Of a stretch of DNA of 64,000 nt, positions 15,332-23,142 are shown in pieces. The notes under the pieces are model-generated. The model saw only the letters and a list, made by a program, of their open reading frames with translations. It did no database searches and was not told where the DNA came from. This DNA comes from JBLWXV01 sp048267245 (lineage in GTDB: Bacteria; Bdellovibrionota; Bacteriovoracia; Bacteriovoracales; Bacteriovoracaceae). Every line of letters starts with the position of its first letter. The stretch's first letter is position 1. The DNA lies in the NCBI GenBank assembly GCA_048267245.1, contig JBLWXV010000002.1, forward strand, positions 310,001-374,000, given 5' to 3'. The position numbers and the translations under genes were made by a program.

Positions 15332-16065
15332 TGATCGAGAAGTTCCGTAAGACGGTGCATGGCCAGATGAACTAAGTGTGGCACATGTACAATCTCAGAG
15401 GCCAAGTTCATTTTGGCCACCATCCTAAGGGCGACCTCAGCAGAGCCACCCGTAATAAAAATGACTTCTGGGTTTGGCATTTGCTCCGTGGCCCTTTCAA
15501 GCATTGATTCAAAGTACCAACGGGCACTTGTGGTGATTGCGGCTTGAGTCTCTGTGGGAAGGGTTAGTGTGGGCGACCAATTAATTTCTTCAGGCGCGTA
15601 AACTTTTAAAAGTTCTCCGCGGGCAAAATTATTTAAGTAGGTTGAGAGCCCTGGTGAGATAACTCCACCCAAGTGACCTTGGTCTCGCTGGACCCAGTCA
15701 AAGGTCATAAAGGTTCCAAGATCAAGAATGAGGGCACTCTTTAAATTTTTCTGTTTGAGCTCTAGCCAAGCGTAGGCACATGCATACAGGCGATCATCTC
15801 CAAGAGTTGCAGCGTAGTGAGTGGGCATGCCAAAGAATTGTCCTCCACTCCAATGGGCGCGCAGATCAATGGGCTGGCCAGAAAGTTCATTTAAAAGAGC
15901 TGGGGCCTTGCCAACGATTGAATGGCAGTAGGTTGCGTGTGAAAATTGGGGCAAGTAATTCTCTTCAAAGTGAGCGAGTGAGAACACGTCTTTGAGGGCG
16001 CCCTCTTGAAAGAGCGCCACTGATGGCCTTGAATTTCCAATATCAAAAGTGAGTAGCTCTTTCAT
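15328..16065 (-). CDS. coaX: Type III pantothenate kinase
   Basis: 245 residues. Phosphorylates pantothenate with ATP, first step of CoA synthesis, K+-dependent and CoA-insensitive in the family. Phosphate-1 motif is in FDIGNSRPSVALF (residues 7-19). HWSGGQFFGMPTHYAATLGDD corresponds to the substrate loop ending G-x-DR, and ILDLGTFMTFDWV to the second Asp-x-Gly-Thr motif (GTA-x-T in most members; here GTFMT). GGVISPGLSTYLNNFA and FITGGSAEVALR follow as expected. Start overlaps the panB stop (TAATG). Third gene of KARI-like-panB-coaX. Confidence 0.93.
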   Translation of the reverse strand: MKELLTFDIGNSRPSVALFQEGALKDVFSLAHFEENYLPQFSHATYCHSIVGKAPALLNELSGQPIDLRAHWSGGQFFGMPTHYAATLGDDRLYACAYAWLELKQKNLKSALILDLGTFMTFDWVQRDQGHLGGVISPGLSTYLNNFARGELLKVYAPEEINWSPTLTLPTETQAAITTSARWYFESMLERATEQMPNPEVIFITGGSAEVALRMVAKMNLASEIVHVPHLVHLAMHRLTELLDH

Positions 16066-16886
16066 TAGCTTAGGGGAGCTTCTTCTTGAGAACTTCTGGC
16101 CTTGTCTAAGTAGTTTGAGATTAATTCTTTTTTTAGTTTAAAGAAATCCGCGACAGGGCTACAGAATTTCGGAGGGGTGTTTGGTCCCATCTTAAGAAGA
16201 TCGTTGATCACCAGTACCTGTCCATCAGTTTCATTACCTGAGCCAATGCCAATAGTTGGAATCGTTAGTTCCTCAGTGATGTGGGTTGCGAGTTCCTTTG
16301 TCACGCACTCTAGAACTAAGCTAAAGGCACCGGCCTTTTGAAGTTTCTTGGCCTCTTTAATGAGCTTTTCAGCAGAGTCAGTATCTTTTCCATGAGTGTA
16401 GTAGCCACCCAATTCGTGAACGCTTTGTGGAGTTAGGCCAATGTGACCCATGACTGGAATTCCCGTCTCTACCAGGCGCTTGATAATTTTAAGAGTGGTC
16501 TCGCCGGCACCTTCAAGTTTGAGCGCTTCTGCTCCCGTGGCTTGAAAGAGTTTTATCGCGTTTTTTACACCAGAGTCGACAGTCGAGTAGGTGCCAAAGG
16601 GCATGTCGACGACGACAAATTTATTCTTGGCCCCGCGCTTGACGGCCGCGCCGAAAATTTTCATGTGAGAGAGTTTCACTCCCACAGTGTGATCGAGACC
16701 AAGCATCACGTTGCCAAGGCTATCGCCTACTAGGAGCATATCAATGCTCGTCTCACTTAGCATTTGGGCAGTCTGGTAGTCATAGCAGGTGAGCATCTGT
16801 AGCGGGCGCCCCTGCTCACGAAGCTTAAAGCCGCGAAGACTTCGCGTCGTGAGTGATTTAGATTTTTGAGAAGGTTGAACGCTCAT
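16065..16886 (-). CDS. panB: Ketopantoate hydroxymethyltransferase
   Basis: 273 residues, typical length. Transfers a hydroxymethyl group from methylenetetrahydrofolate to alpha-ketoisovalerate. Signature segments: LTCYDYQTAQMLSE, LLVGDSLGNVMLG (Mg-binding Asp), VVDMPFGTYS, LEGAGETTLKIIKRL, PVMGHIGLTPQSVHELGGY, LVLECVTKELA with the catalytic Glu, and TIGIGSG. Overlaps the upstream KARI-like gene by 4 bases (ATGA type), so product supply to that enzyme is coordinated. Confidence 0.97.
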   Translation of the reverse strand: MSVQPSQKSKSLTTRSLRGFKLREQGRPLQMLTCYDYQTAQMLSETSIDMLLVGDSLGNVMLGLDHTVGVKLSHMKIFGAAVKRGAKNKFVVVDMPFGTYSTVDSGVKNAIKLFQATGAEALKLEGAGETTLKIIKRLVETGIPVMGHIGLTPQSVHELGGYYTHGKDTDSAEKLIKEAKKLQKAGAFSLVLECVTKELATHITEELTIPTIGIGSGNETDGQVLVINDLLKMGPNTPPKFCSPVADFFKLKKELISNYLDKARSSQEEAPLS

Positions 16887-17842
16887 GGCTTACCTACTGG
16901 GTAGAATTGTTTTTTTAGTCTCGAGTGGGCCAGCGAGAGGGGAGAGTTTTCCCAGTCGCTTTTAATTTCGTTTCTCAATTTGTTCATATCAGTGCGATGA
17001 ACTTCTTTAATAAATTCATCTGAATCAATTTCCTGCCACAACTTTTCAAGCTTCGTTTTGAAGTCCTGATCGATGAGGAGCTTTGAAGCTTTGCCAGCTC
17101 CGGCCAGGGCAGCGGGACTAATTAAAGAAAAGAAGGCCATGGGGCCCTTCTCGCAGAGGGTCTTCATGATGAGTTCACCCTCTACCCAACATTCCATGAA
17201 AGCCAGTTCTTCGGGAATTCCCTTGTTCACAAGAGTTTCAAAACTCGCTCGCAGAGCGTAGGGCAGCAGCCCACAAAGAAGTGACTGTTCACTAAAGAGA
17301 TCGGCTGCAGTTTCGTCTTTGATACTGACAACAAAGGGGCCGGCGTTGATGCCCATCGCCTGGCAAATATGAGGTAGTCGCTGGTAGACGGATTCAGAGA
17401 GCGTGCCTCTAGAAATAGCCGCACCCAGAGCGCCACCTGTTTCAAAGCGAAAGCGAACTTCGCTTGCAATGGCCTTGGGAGCGAGTAGGCCGATTTTAAG
17501 ATTTGAATAACTTGCAAGAAGCTCAGGGTAGCTGGCCCCGTGAGCGAGAATATATTCGCAATGGCCGGCGTGAGCGGCTTCATTATCTTTAAAAAAGCTA
17601 AGCATTTCGTGATCGGGAATTAATAGAGCGATGAGTTTTTTCTCGTCTTCTACTTCTGCCTTGGCAAAGAATTCGCCCTTTAAAAGTTGCGTTTCAAAGC
17701 CCAGCTGCTGGGCGCGCTCTTTTGAGGAACTCTCACTTCGCAAACCAATGATCACTCGGTATCCACTGTCGCGCAGATTGAGTGCCCAGGCTAGCGCCTG
17801 CGAGCCTAGACCAACAATATAAAGTGTTGGAGTATTTTTCAT
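16883..17842 (-). CDS. Ketol-acid-reductoisomerase homologue, probable ketopantoate reductase
   Basis: 319 residues from ATG 17842, with AAGGAAAGGAA upstream. The Rossmann start YIVGLGSQALAWALNLRDSG followed by IIGLRSESS matches IlvC (GxGSQ...NLRDSG). The catalytic-region AHG (about residue 98), LAPK, the metal-binding DETAADLFSEQSLLCG and FMECWVEGELIMK correspond to the KARI all-helical domain. It is a little shorter than most IlvC (about 330-340) and no other ilv gene is near. IlvC is known to reduce ketopantoate as a side activity. Its place directly before panB, with panE missing, supports recruitment as ketopantoate reductase; plain IlvC remains possible. Confidence 0.75.
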   Translation of the reverse strand: MKNTPTLYIVGLGSQALAWALNLRDSGYRVIIGLRSESSSKERAQQLGFETQLLKGEFFAKAEVEDEKKLIALLIPDHEMLSFFKDNEAAHAGHCEYILAHGASYPELLASYSNLKIGLLAPKAIASEVRFRFETGGALGAAISRGTLSESVYQRLPHICQAMGINAGPFVVSIKDETAADLFSEQSLLCGLLPYALRASFETLVNKGIPEELAFMECWVEGELIMKTLCEKGPMAFFSLISPAALAGAGKASKLLIDQDFKTKLEKLWQEIDSDEFIKEVHRTDMNKLRNEIKSDWENSPLSLAHSRLKKQFYPVGKP

Positions 17843-17919
17843 TTCCTTTCCTTGGGTCATGCGAATGGCTATCATACTTAAGGGCCGTACGGCCATGAGT
17901 TGCATTGCCAGGAGGCTCT

Positions 17920-18735
17920 GTGTCAAATATTGAAACCGGAAGTATTTATTTTGCAGGCCATTGGTATGATGAAGAGGCGCGCCAATTGCCCTTTTTAAAC
18001 AGCGCTCTCTTCTTTGGTGAGTCAACTTTCACCACTATGAGAATTCAGGGTGGAGAGGTGCTCTACTTGAATTATCACTTAGATAGGCTCCATCGATCAC
18101 TGCACTACCTCTTTGATGAGGTCAAAGAAGAGCAGTGGGAGACAATTAAGGCCGAGCTCGAGTTGGTGGCCCAGGAAAAGGGCGAGGGATATTTGCGTCT
18201 TACCTTCTTTAAGGCGCCCGAGGAAATTACTTATTTCTTCTACCACCGCCACTTTGTGACCCCGATCCATCAAAATCCCGCTCTCACCCTCACTAAGGCG
18301 CGAGGGCAGCGAGGACATTCAATTCGTCCGACCTATCTCAAGGTGGGAGATTATCTCGATATTCACCAGGAGTTAAAGGTTGCCCACGACGAAGGCTTTA
18401 GTGAGGTGGTCTTTCTCTCAACTGAGGAGACGATTCTTGAGTGCGCGAGTAGTAATATTTTTTGGGTCGAAGAAAATAAGATTTATACACCCGCGCTTCG
18501 AAGTGGAGTGCTCGAAGGCGTTATGCGCCGAGCTGTGATTGCAGCGCTTGAAGACTCCAACTGGCCAGTCAATTTGGGAGAATATAAAGTTGAGAAGCTA
18601 CGCTCGGCAAGTGAGGTTTGGACTAGTAACGCCCTTCGAGGATTAACTCCAGTCTCTAGCTTTGAGCAAACCAACTACACTTCCAGAAAAATATTTAATG
18701 AAGTGGTAGGTATCCTGAGAGATTTTTCCTCATGA
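17920..18735 (+). CDS. Class IV aminotransferase-fold PLP enzyme (aminodeoxychorismate lyase or D/branched-chain aminotransferase type)
   Basis: 271 residues from GTG 17920, preceded by GGAGG; an in-frame TTG at 17905 is less likely. Fold-type IV PLP family: FFGESTFTTMRIQGG near residue 30, the lysine region YLKVGDYLDIHQELK with following AHDEGFSEVVFLS, ILECASSNIFWVEE (phosphate-binding part) and SGVLEGVMRR. In PabC it would release pyruvate from aminodeoxychorismate for folate; BCAT and D-amino-acid transaminase are alternatives not separable by eye. Overlaps yacG by 4 bases (ATGA), so co-expressed with it and the phosphatase gene. Confidence 0.8.
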   Translation: MSNIETGSIYFAGHWYDEEARQLPFLNSALFFGESTFTTMRIQGGEVLYLNYHLDRLHRSLHYLFDEVKEEQWETIKAELELVAQEKGEGYLRLTFFKAPEEITYFFYHRHFVTPIHQNPALTLTKARGQRGHSIRPTYLKVGDYLDIHQELKVAHDEGFSEVVFLSTEETILECASSNIFWVEENKIYTPALRSGVLEGVMRRAVIAALEDSNWPVNLGEYKVEKLRSASEVWTSNALRGLTPVSSFEQTNYTSRKIFNEVVGILRDFSS

Positions 18736-18938
18736 GTAAGACTTTTCAAGTAAAATGTCCCACGTGCAATAAGAATTTTAATTACTATGATTCTAAGTTT
18801 CGACCTTTCTGTAACGAGAGATGTCGCATGGTTGATTTAGGTCACTGGCTTGATGAAAATTATAAAGTGGCCTCGAACTCGCCGATTGATATTGAAGAGC
18901 TCGAAGAAGCGCTCATGAGTGGGGAATATGGAGATTAA
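18732..18938 (+). CDS. yacG: DNA gyrase inhibitor YacG-like zinc protein
   Basis: 68 residues, family length. The zinc ligands are CPTC near the start and FCNERCRMVDLGHWLDE, the conserved YacG signature. E. coli YacG binds GyrB and blocks DNA binding. Its start lies within the stop of the aminotransferase-like gene, and the following phosphatase gene starts inside its 3' end. Confidence 0.9.
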   Translation: MSKTFQVKCPTCNKNFNYYDSKFRPFCNERCRMVDLGHWLDENYKVASNSPIDIEELEEALMSGEYGD

Positions 18939-19794
18939 GTACAGTGTACTTGAAGAGGCGAGAGCAGAGGCCATTGAGCTTGCGATCCGCGCCGGTGAAA
19001 AACTTCTAAAATATAGAAAGCGCTTAGGCTCGCTCTCAATCACTTCGAAAGAGGCCCAAGGTGTGGCGAGTGTCGCTGATATTGAAAGCGAAAAGCTCAT
19101 CATCAAGGGACTTTCAAAACGCTTTCCCGAGATGAATATTCTCGCCGAAGAGAGCGCTTATGAGCAGTGGGGCGGAAAGAAGGAAGCCTACGCTCACTTT
19201 AAAGAACTCCCTTATGTCTGGGCCATCGACCCGCTTGATGGCACGTCTAATTTTTTGGCCGGCATGGACTACTTTGCAGTTTGTATTGGCCTGCTCCACT
19301 ACGGCGTGCCCCATATGGGAGTCGTGTATCGCCCAACCACCGGAGAGTGTTGGTCGGCCATTAAGGGCCGTGGGGCGATGTACACCGAAAATTTGATGAC
19401 CAAGAAATTTAAGAAATTATGGAGCGAGAAAAATACTAATTCACTCAAGAGCTCGCTACTTGTCACGGGATTTTCCTCTGAAAAAGGGGACGCTTTTGAT
19501 CGAGAGTTTCATCTCTTTAAATCATTAATGTGCGAGGTGAGAGGAGTGAGACGCATGGGAAGTGCCGCTTTGGACCTCTGTTTCGTCGCCAGCGGCGTGT
19601 TTGACGGCTTTTGGGAGAGTGGACTTGCTCCCTGGGATGTCGCTGCTGCCGGCGTGATTGCCATGGAGTCTGGAGTGAAGATAACGGACTATCAGGGTCG
19701 GGCGTTTCATCCCTTCCAAAATGATTTTCTCGCGGGACGCAAGCCTTTTTATCAGAAGATGAAAACCTCGCTGCACTCTATAGTCACTCATTGA
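18928..19794 (+). CDS. Inositol-monophosphatase-family phosphatase
   Basis: 288 residues from ATG 18928; GTG 18919 in the same frame is an alternative and neither has a good ribosome site. Li+-sensitive Mg2+-dependent phosphatase family: metal ligands in LAEES, IDPLDGTSNFLAG and the late GLAPWDVAAAGVIAMESG, all canonical. May hydrolyse inositol-1-phosphate, NADP(H) or 3'-phosphoadenosine 5'-phosphate; the sequence alone does not choose. Translationally overlaps yacG. Confidence 0.88.
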   Translation: MEIKYSVLEEARAEAIELAIRAGEKLLKYRKRLGSLSITSKEAQGVASVADIESEKLIIKGLSKRFPEMNILAEESAYEQWGGKKEAYAHFKELPYVWAIDPLDGTSNFLAGMDYFAVCIGLLHYGVPHMGVVYRPTTGECWSAIKGRGAMYTENLMTKKFKKLWSEKNTNSLKSSLLVTGFSSEKGDAFDREFHLFKSLMCEVRGVRRMGSAALDLCFVASGVFDGFWESGLAPWDVAAAGVIAMESGVKITDYQGRAFHPFQNDFLAGRKPFYQKMKTSLHSIVTH

Positions 19795-19884
19795 CCCAAG
19801 TGCCCCTTCTTTTTATAATTTAGAGTAACGGCCGTTTTACGCCTTTTTCTCAGGGAAGTGAAAAAGGTATAGATCCAAGGATGG

Positions 19885-20817
19885 ATGATGAACTTTGAGA
19901 CATTTAAGCAAATTCTAACTCACTCAACAGACGCGACGATTACGATCACGAGTATGATTTTAGTAATCATCACTGTGCTCTTCGTGCTCTATTGGCTCTA
20001 CAATAGAAGACGTTTTCATCAGTTGAGTCACCAGATACCTGCGAGTGTGGTAAAAAATTATCTCGACTCTATCATTCAAAACTCTACCGCCTTGAAGTCT
20101 TCGCTCTTTAGAGGAGGCGGACTTGAAGTGACTGGAGGAGTTCCAAGTGTTTTTCCAACTAGTGATCTCTCAAGCGGCAATGTTTCTTTAGGTGGAGCTT
20201 CAAGTGAAGAACTCAATCAGAAGATGGCCGAAATTGCGTCGCTCAATAATCGTCTGATGGATAGAGAGCGCTTGATCACAGACCTTGAAAGAAAGTTGCA
20301 AGACGCGAAGTCGGCCGCACCTGCTGGTGGATCATCAGAAGAAGTTGAAATTCTTCAAGGTGAGATCACCAAGTTGCGCGCCAAACTTGAGAGTGCTCAA
20401 AGTGCTGCTAGCAGTGGTGGTTCAGACGATGCGCTTGAAGCGAAGCTAACTGAGGTGACTAAAGAGCGCGATGAACTTAAAGAGCGCTTAATGGAGTATG
20501 AGATCATCGAAGAAGATCTCGCCAATCTCAAGCGTCTTCAGCAAGAAAACGAACAACTTAAAAAGAGTCTTGCCGCCGCGGGAGCTCCCGCTCCAGCACC
20601 TACACCTGAGCCAGAGCCGCAACCAGTGCAAGCCGCTCCTGAGCCTGAGGTAGAGAAAGAACCAGCTCCAGAACCAGAGCCTGAGGTAGAGGCACAGTCA
20701 GAACCGGAACCGGAGCCAGTAGAAGCGGCCGCTGAGGAAGAAGATGTCCCAGCAAATGAAGGCGAGCAAAAGTCAGCTGAAGAACTACTAAGCGAATTTG
20801 AAAAGATGCTCGGTTAA
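19885..20817 (+). CDS. Membrane-anchored coiled-coil protein with Pro/Glu-rich tail
   Basis: 310 residues; tandem ATGs at 19885 and 19888. One membrane helix (about residues 20-40, TITSMILVIITVLFVLYWL) is followed by a linker, a long predicted coiled coil with heptads (about 105-230) and a tail of repeated P-E-P-E units (about 233-285). It ends in the amphipathic helix SAEELLSEFEKMLG. Such design suits a scaffold linking the inner membrane to a cytoplasmic or periplasmic partner through the terminal helix. Function unknown. The HEAT-repeat gene follows after 7 bases. Confidence 0.65.
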   Translation: MMNFETFKQILTHSTDATITITSMILVIITVLFVLYWLYNRRRFHQLSHQIPASVVKNYLDSIIQNSTALKSSLFRGGGLEVTGGVPSVFPTSDLSSGNVSLGGASSEELNQKMAEIASLNNRLMDRERLITDLERKLQDAKSAAPAGGSSEEVEILQGEITKLRAKLESAQSAASSGGSDDALEAKLTEVTKERDELKERLMEYEIIEEDLANLKRLQQENEQLKKSLAAAGAPAPAPTPEPEPQPVQAAPEPEVEKEPAPEPEPEVEAQSEPEPEPVEAAAEEEDVPANEGEQKSAEELLSEFEKMLG

Positions 20818-20824
20818 GGAGAGG

Positions 20825-21580
20825 ATGATGAAGAAAATTATTCTCTCACTCTTTCTAAGTGGTTTTCTTGCTAGTGCGCAAGCTGCTCAGTCTCCAAGTG
20901 ATATTCTAGGGGTTTTAAAAAATCCAATTTCAGGACCAAAAGAAATTGAGAGAGTAAAGGCCCAGGTTCTTGAGATGGCCGGCAAAGCTGTTCCTAGCCT
21001 AATCACTGTGATGAAGAGCGCTGATTATCCAGATAAGAATCGCTGGATCGCTACATTTTTACTGGGACAAATTATGGGGGAGAAGGCCTCCCCGTTTCTA
21101 GGAAAGTTTCTCGATCATCCAAGTTGGGTGATGAGAATGGCGAGCCTTAAAACACTCCTAGCACTTAAAGAAAAAGATTATGCTTCAAAGTATAAGGATA
21201 TGCTTCAAGATCAATCGCTCCTCGTTCGCACGCAAGCACTTGAAAATATCAGACGTCTTGAACTAAACGGCCAGGCGCAATTTGTTTGGGCCATGCTCTA
21301 TGACAAGAGCAATTACTACACTCCAACGACAAAGGGTATAGAGGGACCACTTAAGCGCACTCATATTATTAAAGACGTCATCAAGACTGTGGGTGACTTA
21401 AAATTTGCTAAGGCCAAGGGACCATTGCTTACCATGATTCAAAAAGATAAATATCAAGATATCTTTGAAGAAATGGATTATGCACTTTCAAAAATTACTG
21501 GGAAGAGCTCGCCTAAAGAGTCGGTAAAGTTGAAGAAGCGTTTTTGGCAAAAAATCTCTGTATCAAATATGACGATCTAA
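20825..21580 (+). CDS. Exported HEAT-repeat-like protein
   Basis: 251 residues from the tandem ATG at 20825/20828, with GGAGAGG upstream. Signal peptide MMKKIILSLFLSGFLASAQA. The mature part is a helical solenoid: GKAVPSLITVMKSADYPD, IATFLLGQIMGEKASPFLGK, VMRMASLKTLLALKEKDYA and SLLVRTQALENIRRLELNG have HEAT spacing. These bind proteins as scaffolds; here in the periplasm. Probably co-transcribed with the upstream membrane coiled-coil gene. Its stop abuts the stop of the convergent lipoprotein gene with no base between. Confidence 0.7.
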   Translation: MMKKIILSLFLSGFLASAQAAQSPSDILGVLKNPISGPKEIERVKAQVLEMAGKAVPSLITVMKSADYPDKNRWIATFLLGQIMGEKASPFLGKFLDHPSWVMRMASLKTLLALKEKDYASKYKDMLQDQSLLVRTQALENIRRLELNGQAQFVWAMLYDKSNYYTPTTKGIEGPLKRTHIIKDVIKTVGDLKFAKAKGPLLTMIQKDKYQDIFEEMDYALSKITGKSSPKESVKLKKRFWQKISVSNMTI

Positions 21581-22126
21581 TTAGAAGGCTTGCTGTTCTA
21601 GCTCGCGGGCCTTCTGCTCCTCAATCTTTCTTAGTTTAGCTTCACGGTCGAGAACTTGCTTGATGCGATAGAGAATGGTTTGTTCAAGAATATTGTCTGA
21701 GCGAATAACCTTCCAACCTTGGAGGAAGTCCTGCTCAACCATTTGGCGCTTAAAGACGGTTACCTTAGAAACTTCTCGCGTTCCCTTAAAGCCTTTCACT
21801 ACGTTAACAATCAGCTTAAAGCGAGCGGCTTTAACGGAGTCAGAGCTGCCGAAGCTATCGGCAAAGTTGAGCTCGAGCGTATTATCAATCCAGCGAGTCT
21901 TAATTACTCCCGCTTCTTGATTTTGTAATTCGAGATCATACTTCTTCATAATCTCGAGCACGGCCTGCCAAGCTTGAACATAGTCGTGATTGAAGACCTC
22001 TGAGGGGATCTCAAATTCCTCTGTGATATAGCGGAATTCCTCATAGCTCGAGCAACTCGTAGCTACAACTGAGCTAGCCCCGACGAGGAGGCACAGAAAA
22101 TAGGATTTGAGAGAGGGACATTTCAT
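21581..22126 (-). CDS. Putative lipoprotein (BamC-like appearance)
   Basis: 181 residues. N-terminal signal with lipobox VATSC; acyl Cys at about 25. The mature domain, VFNHDYVQAWQAVLEIMKKY then GVIKTRWIDNT and KLIVNVVKGF, alternates helix and strand much as helix-grip lipoproteins such as BamC/NlpB do, but the similarity is structural impression only. The C-terminal 30 residues form a charged helix. Divergent from kdsD with only 23 bases between starts, so promoters must overlap the opposite coding regions or the pair shares regulation. Confidence 0.65.
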   Translation of the reverse strand: MKCPSLKSYFLCLLVGASSVVATSCSSYEEFRYITEEFEIPSEVFNHDYVQAWQAVLEIMKKYDLELQNQEAGVIKTRWIDNTLELNFADSFGSSDSVKAARFKLIVNVVKGFKGTREVSKVTVFKRQMVEQDFLQGWKVIRSDNILEQTILYRIKQVLDREAKLRKIEEQKARELEQQAF

Positions 22127-22149
22127 TACTTCTATTGTAACCTTAGGCC

Positions 22150-23142
22150 ATGAAAAACAGCAACCACCTCAAAGTAATGCAGGATGTTCTATCACTGGAG
22201 TCAAAGGCCCTAGAGTTAGCGGCATCCAGGTTGAGTGCCGAGCAGGCGCAGTCGCTGGCCGATATTTTTGAGTATCTGCGCGGATGTGGTGGAGCGCTCA
22301 TTTTTTGTGGAGTGGGGAAGTCTGGCCTAGTTGGTCAAAAATTAGCCTCAACTTTCTGCTCACTTGGGCTTGCCTCTTACTTTCTTCACCCGGTTGAAGC
22401 GCTTCACGGTGATTTAGGTCGTGTGAATAAGAACGACGCCATTGTTTTTCTCAGCAAATCTGGAACGACGGAAGAGATTCTAAAACTTATTCCGTTTATA
22501 GATCTCCCTAAAACTTCTCGCATCGGACTACTGGGCAATACCGAGTCACCGATTGCCTCTGAATGTGCACTGACTATCGACTGCAGCGTTGAGAAAGAAG
22601 CTTGTCTTAATAATCAAGCTCCCACCACAAGTTCGACTCTGACAATGGCAGTTGGTGATGCCATGGCCGTTCTCTTTGAGTCACTCACCGGACTCACGAA
22701 AGAGGGCTTTGCTGTTAATCACCCTGGGGGTCTTCTCGGAAAATCACTGCGCATTCGCGTGCGCGATCTCATGGTTGCAAAGGTCAACTGCCCCATTGCT
22801 AAAGGTGACCAGTCACTGCGCGAAGTGATTATTGAAATGACAAAATCCCCAGTGGGAGCCTGTGCTATTTTAAATTCAACCGGTGAGTTAGAGGGCATTC
22901 TAGTTGAAGGTGATATCCGCCGCGCACTCGCTGGCGATCACCACGATCTGAATGTCGCAGTTTCAAAAATCATGACTCGCAAACCAATTTCGGTCACTAG
23001 TGACACACTTGCTTTTCACGCCTTAGAGTTGATGGAAAAGAGAGAGCGTCCAATCTCGATTTTACCAGTTGTGAGCGAGCAGAAGTTCATAGGATTTCTA
23101 AGAGTTCACGATCTCTTTAAAGAGGGCTTCTCCCTCTCGTAA
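22150..23142 (+). CDS. kdsD: Arabinose-5-phosphate isomerase (KdsD/KpsF/GutQ family)
   Basis: 330 residues. Interconverts ribulose-5-phosphate and arabinose-5-phosphate for KDO synthesis in LPS. SIS domain (about 35-170): FCGVGKSGLVGQKLASTFCS, HGDLGRV, FLSKSGTTEEIL and TSSTLTMAVGDAMA are all signature segments; then FAVNHPGGLLGK. Two CBS domains (about 205-330) begin at VRDLMV and KIMTRKPISV. The 3' end overlaps lnt, convergent, by 26 bases. Confidence 0.94.
   Translation: MKNSNHLKVMQDVLSLESKALELAASRLSAEQAQSLADIFEYLRGCGGALIFCGVGKSGLVGQKLASTFCSLGLASYFLHPVEALHGDLGRVNKNDAIVFLSKSGTTEEILKLIPFIDLPKTSRIGLLGNTESPIASECALTIDCSVEKEACLNNQAPTTSSTLTMAVGDAMAVLFESLTGLTKEGFAVNHPGGLLGKSLRIRVRDLMVAKVNCPIAKGDQSLREVIIEMTKSPVGACAILNSTGELEGILVEGDIRRALAGDHHDLNVAVSKIMTRKPISVTSDTLAFHALELMEKRERPISILPVVSEQKFIGFLRVHDLFKEGFSLS

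Noticed and set aside
20590..20760. Repeat array of Glu/Pro codons, possible DNA repeat or CRISPR-like
   Set aside because: The periodicity is that of a P-E-P-E coding tail within one frame; no conserved repeat-spacer structure.
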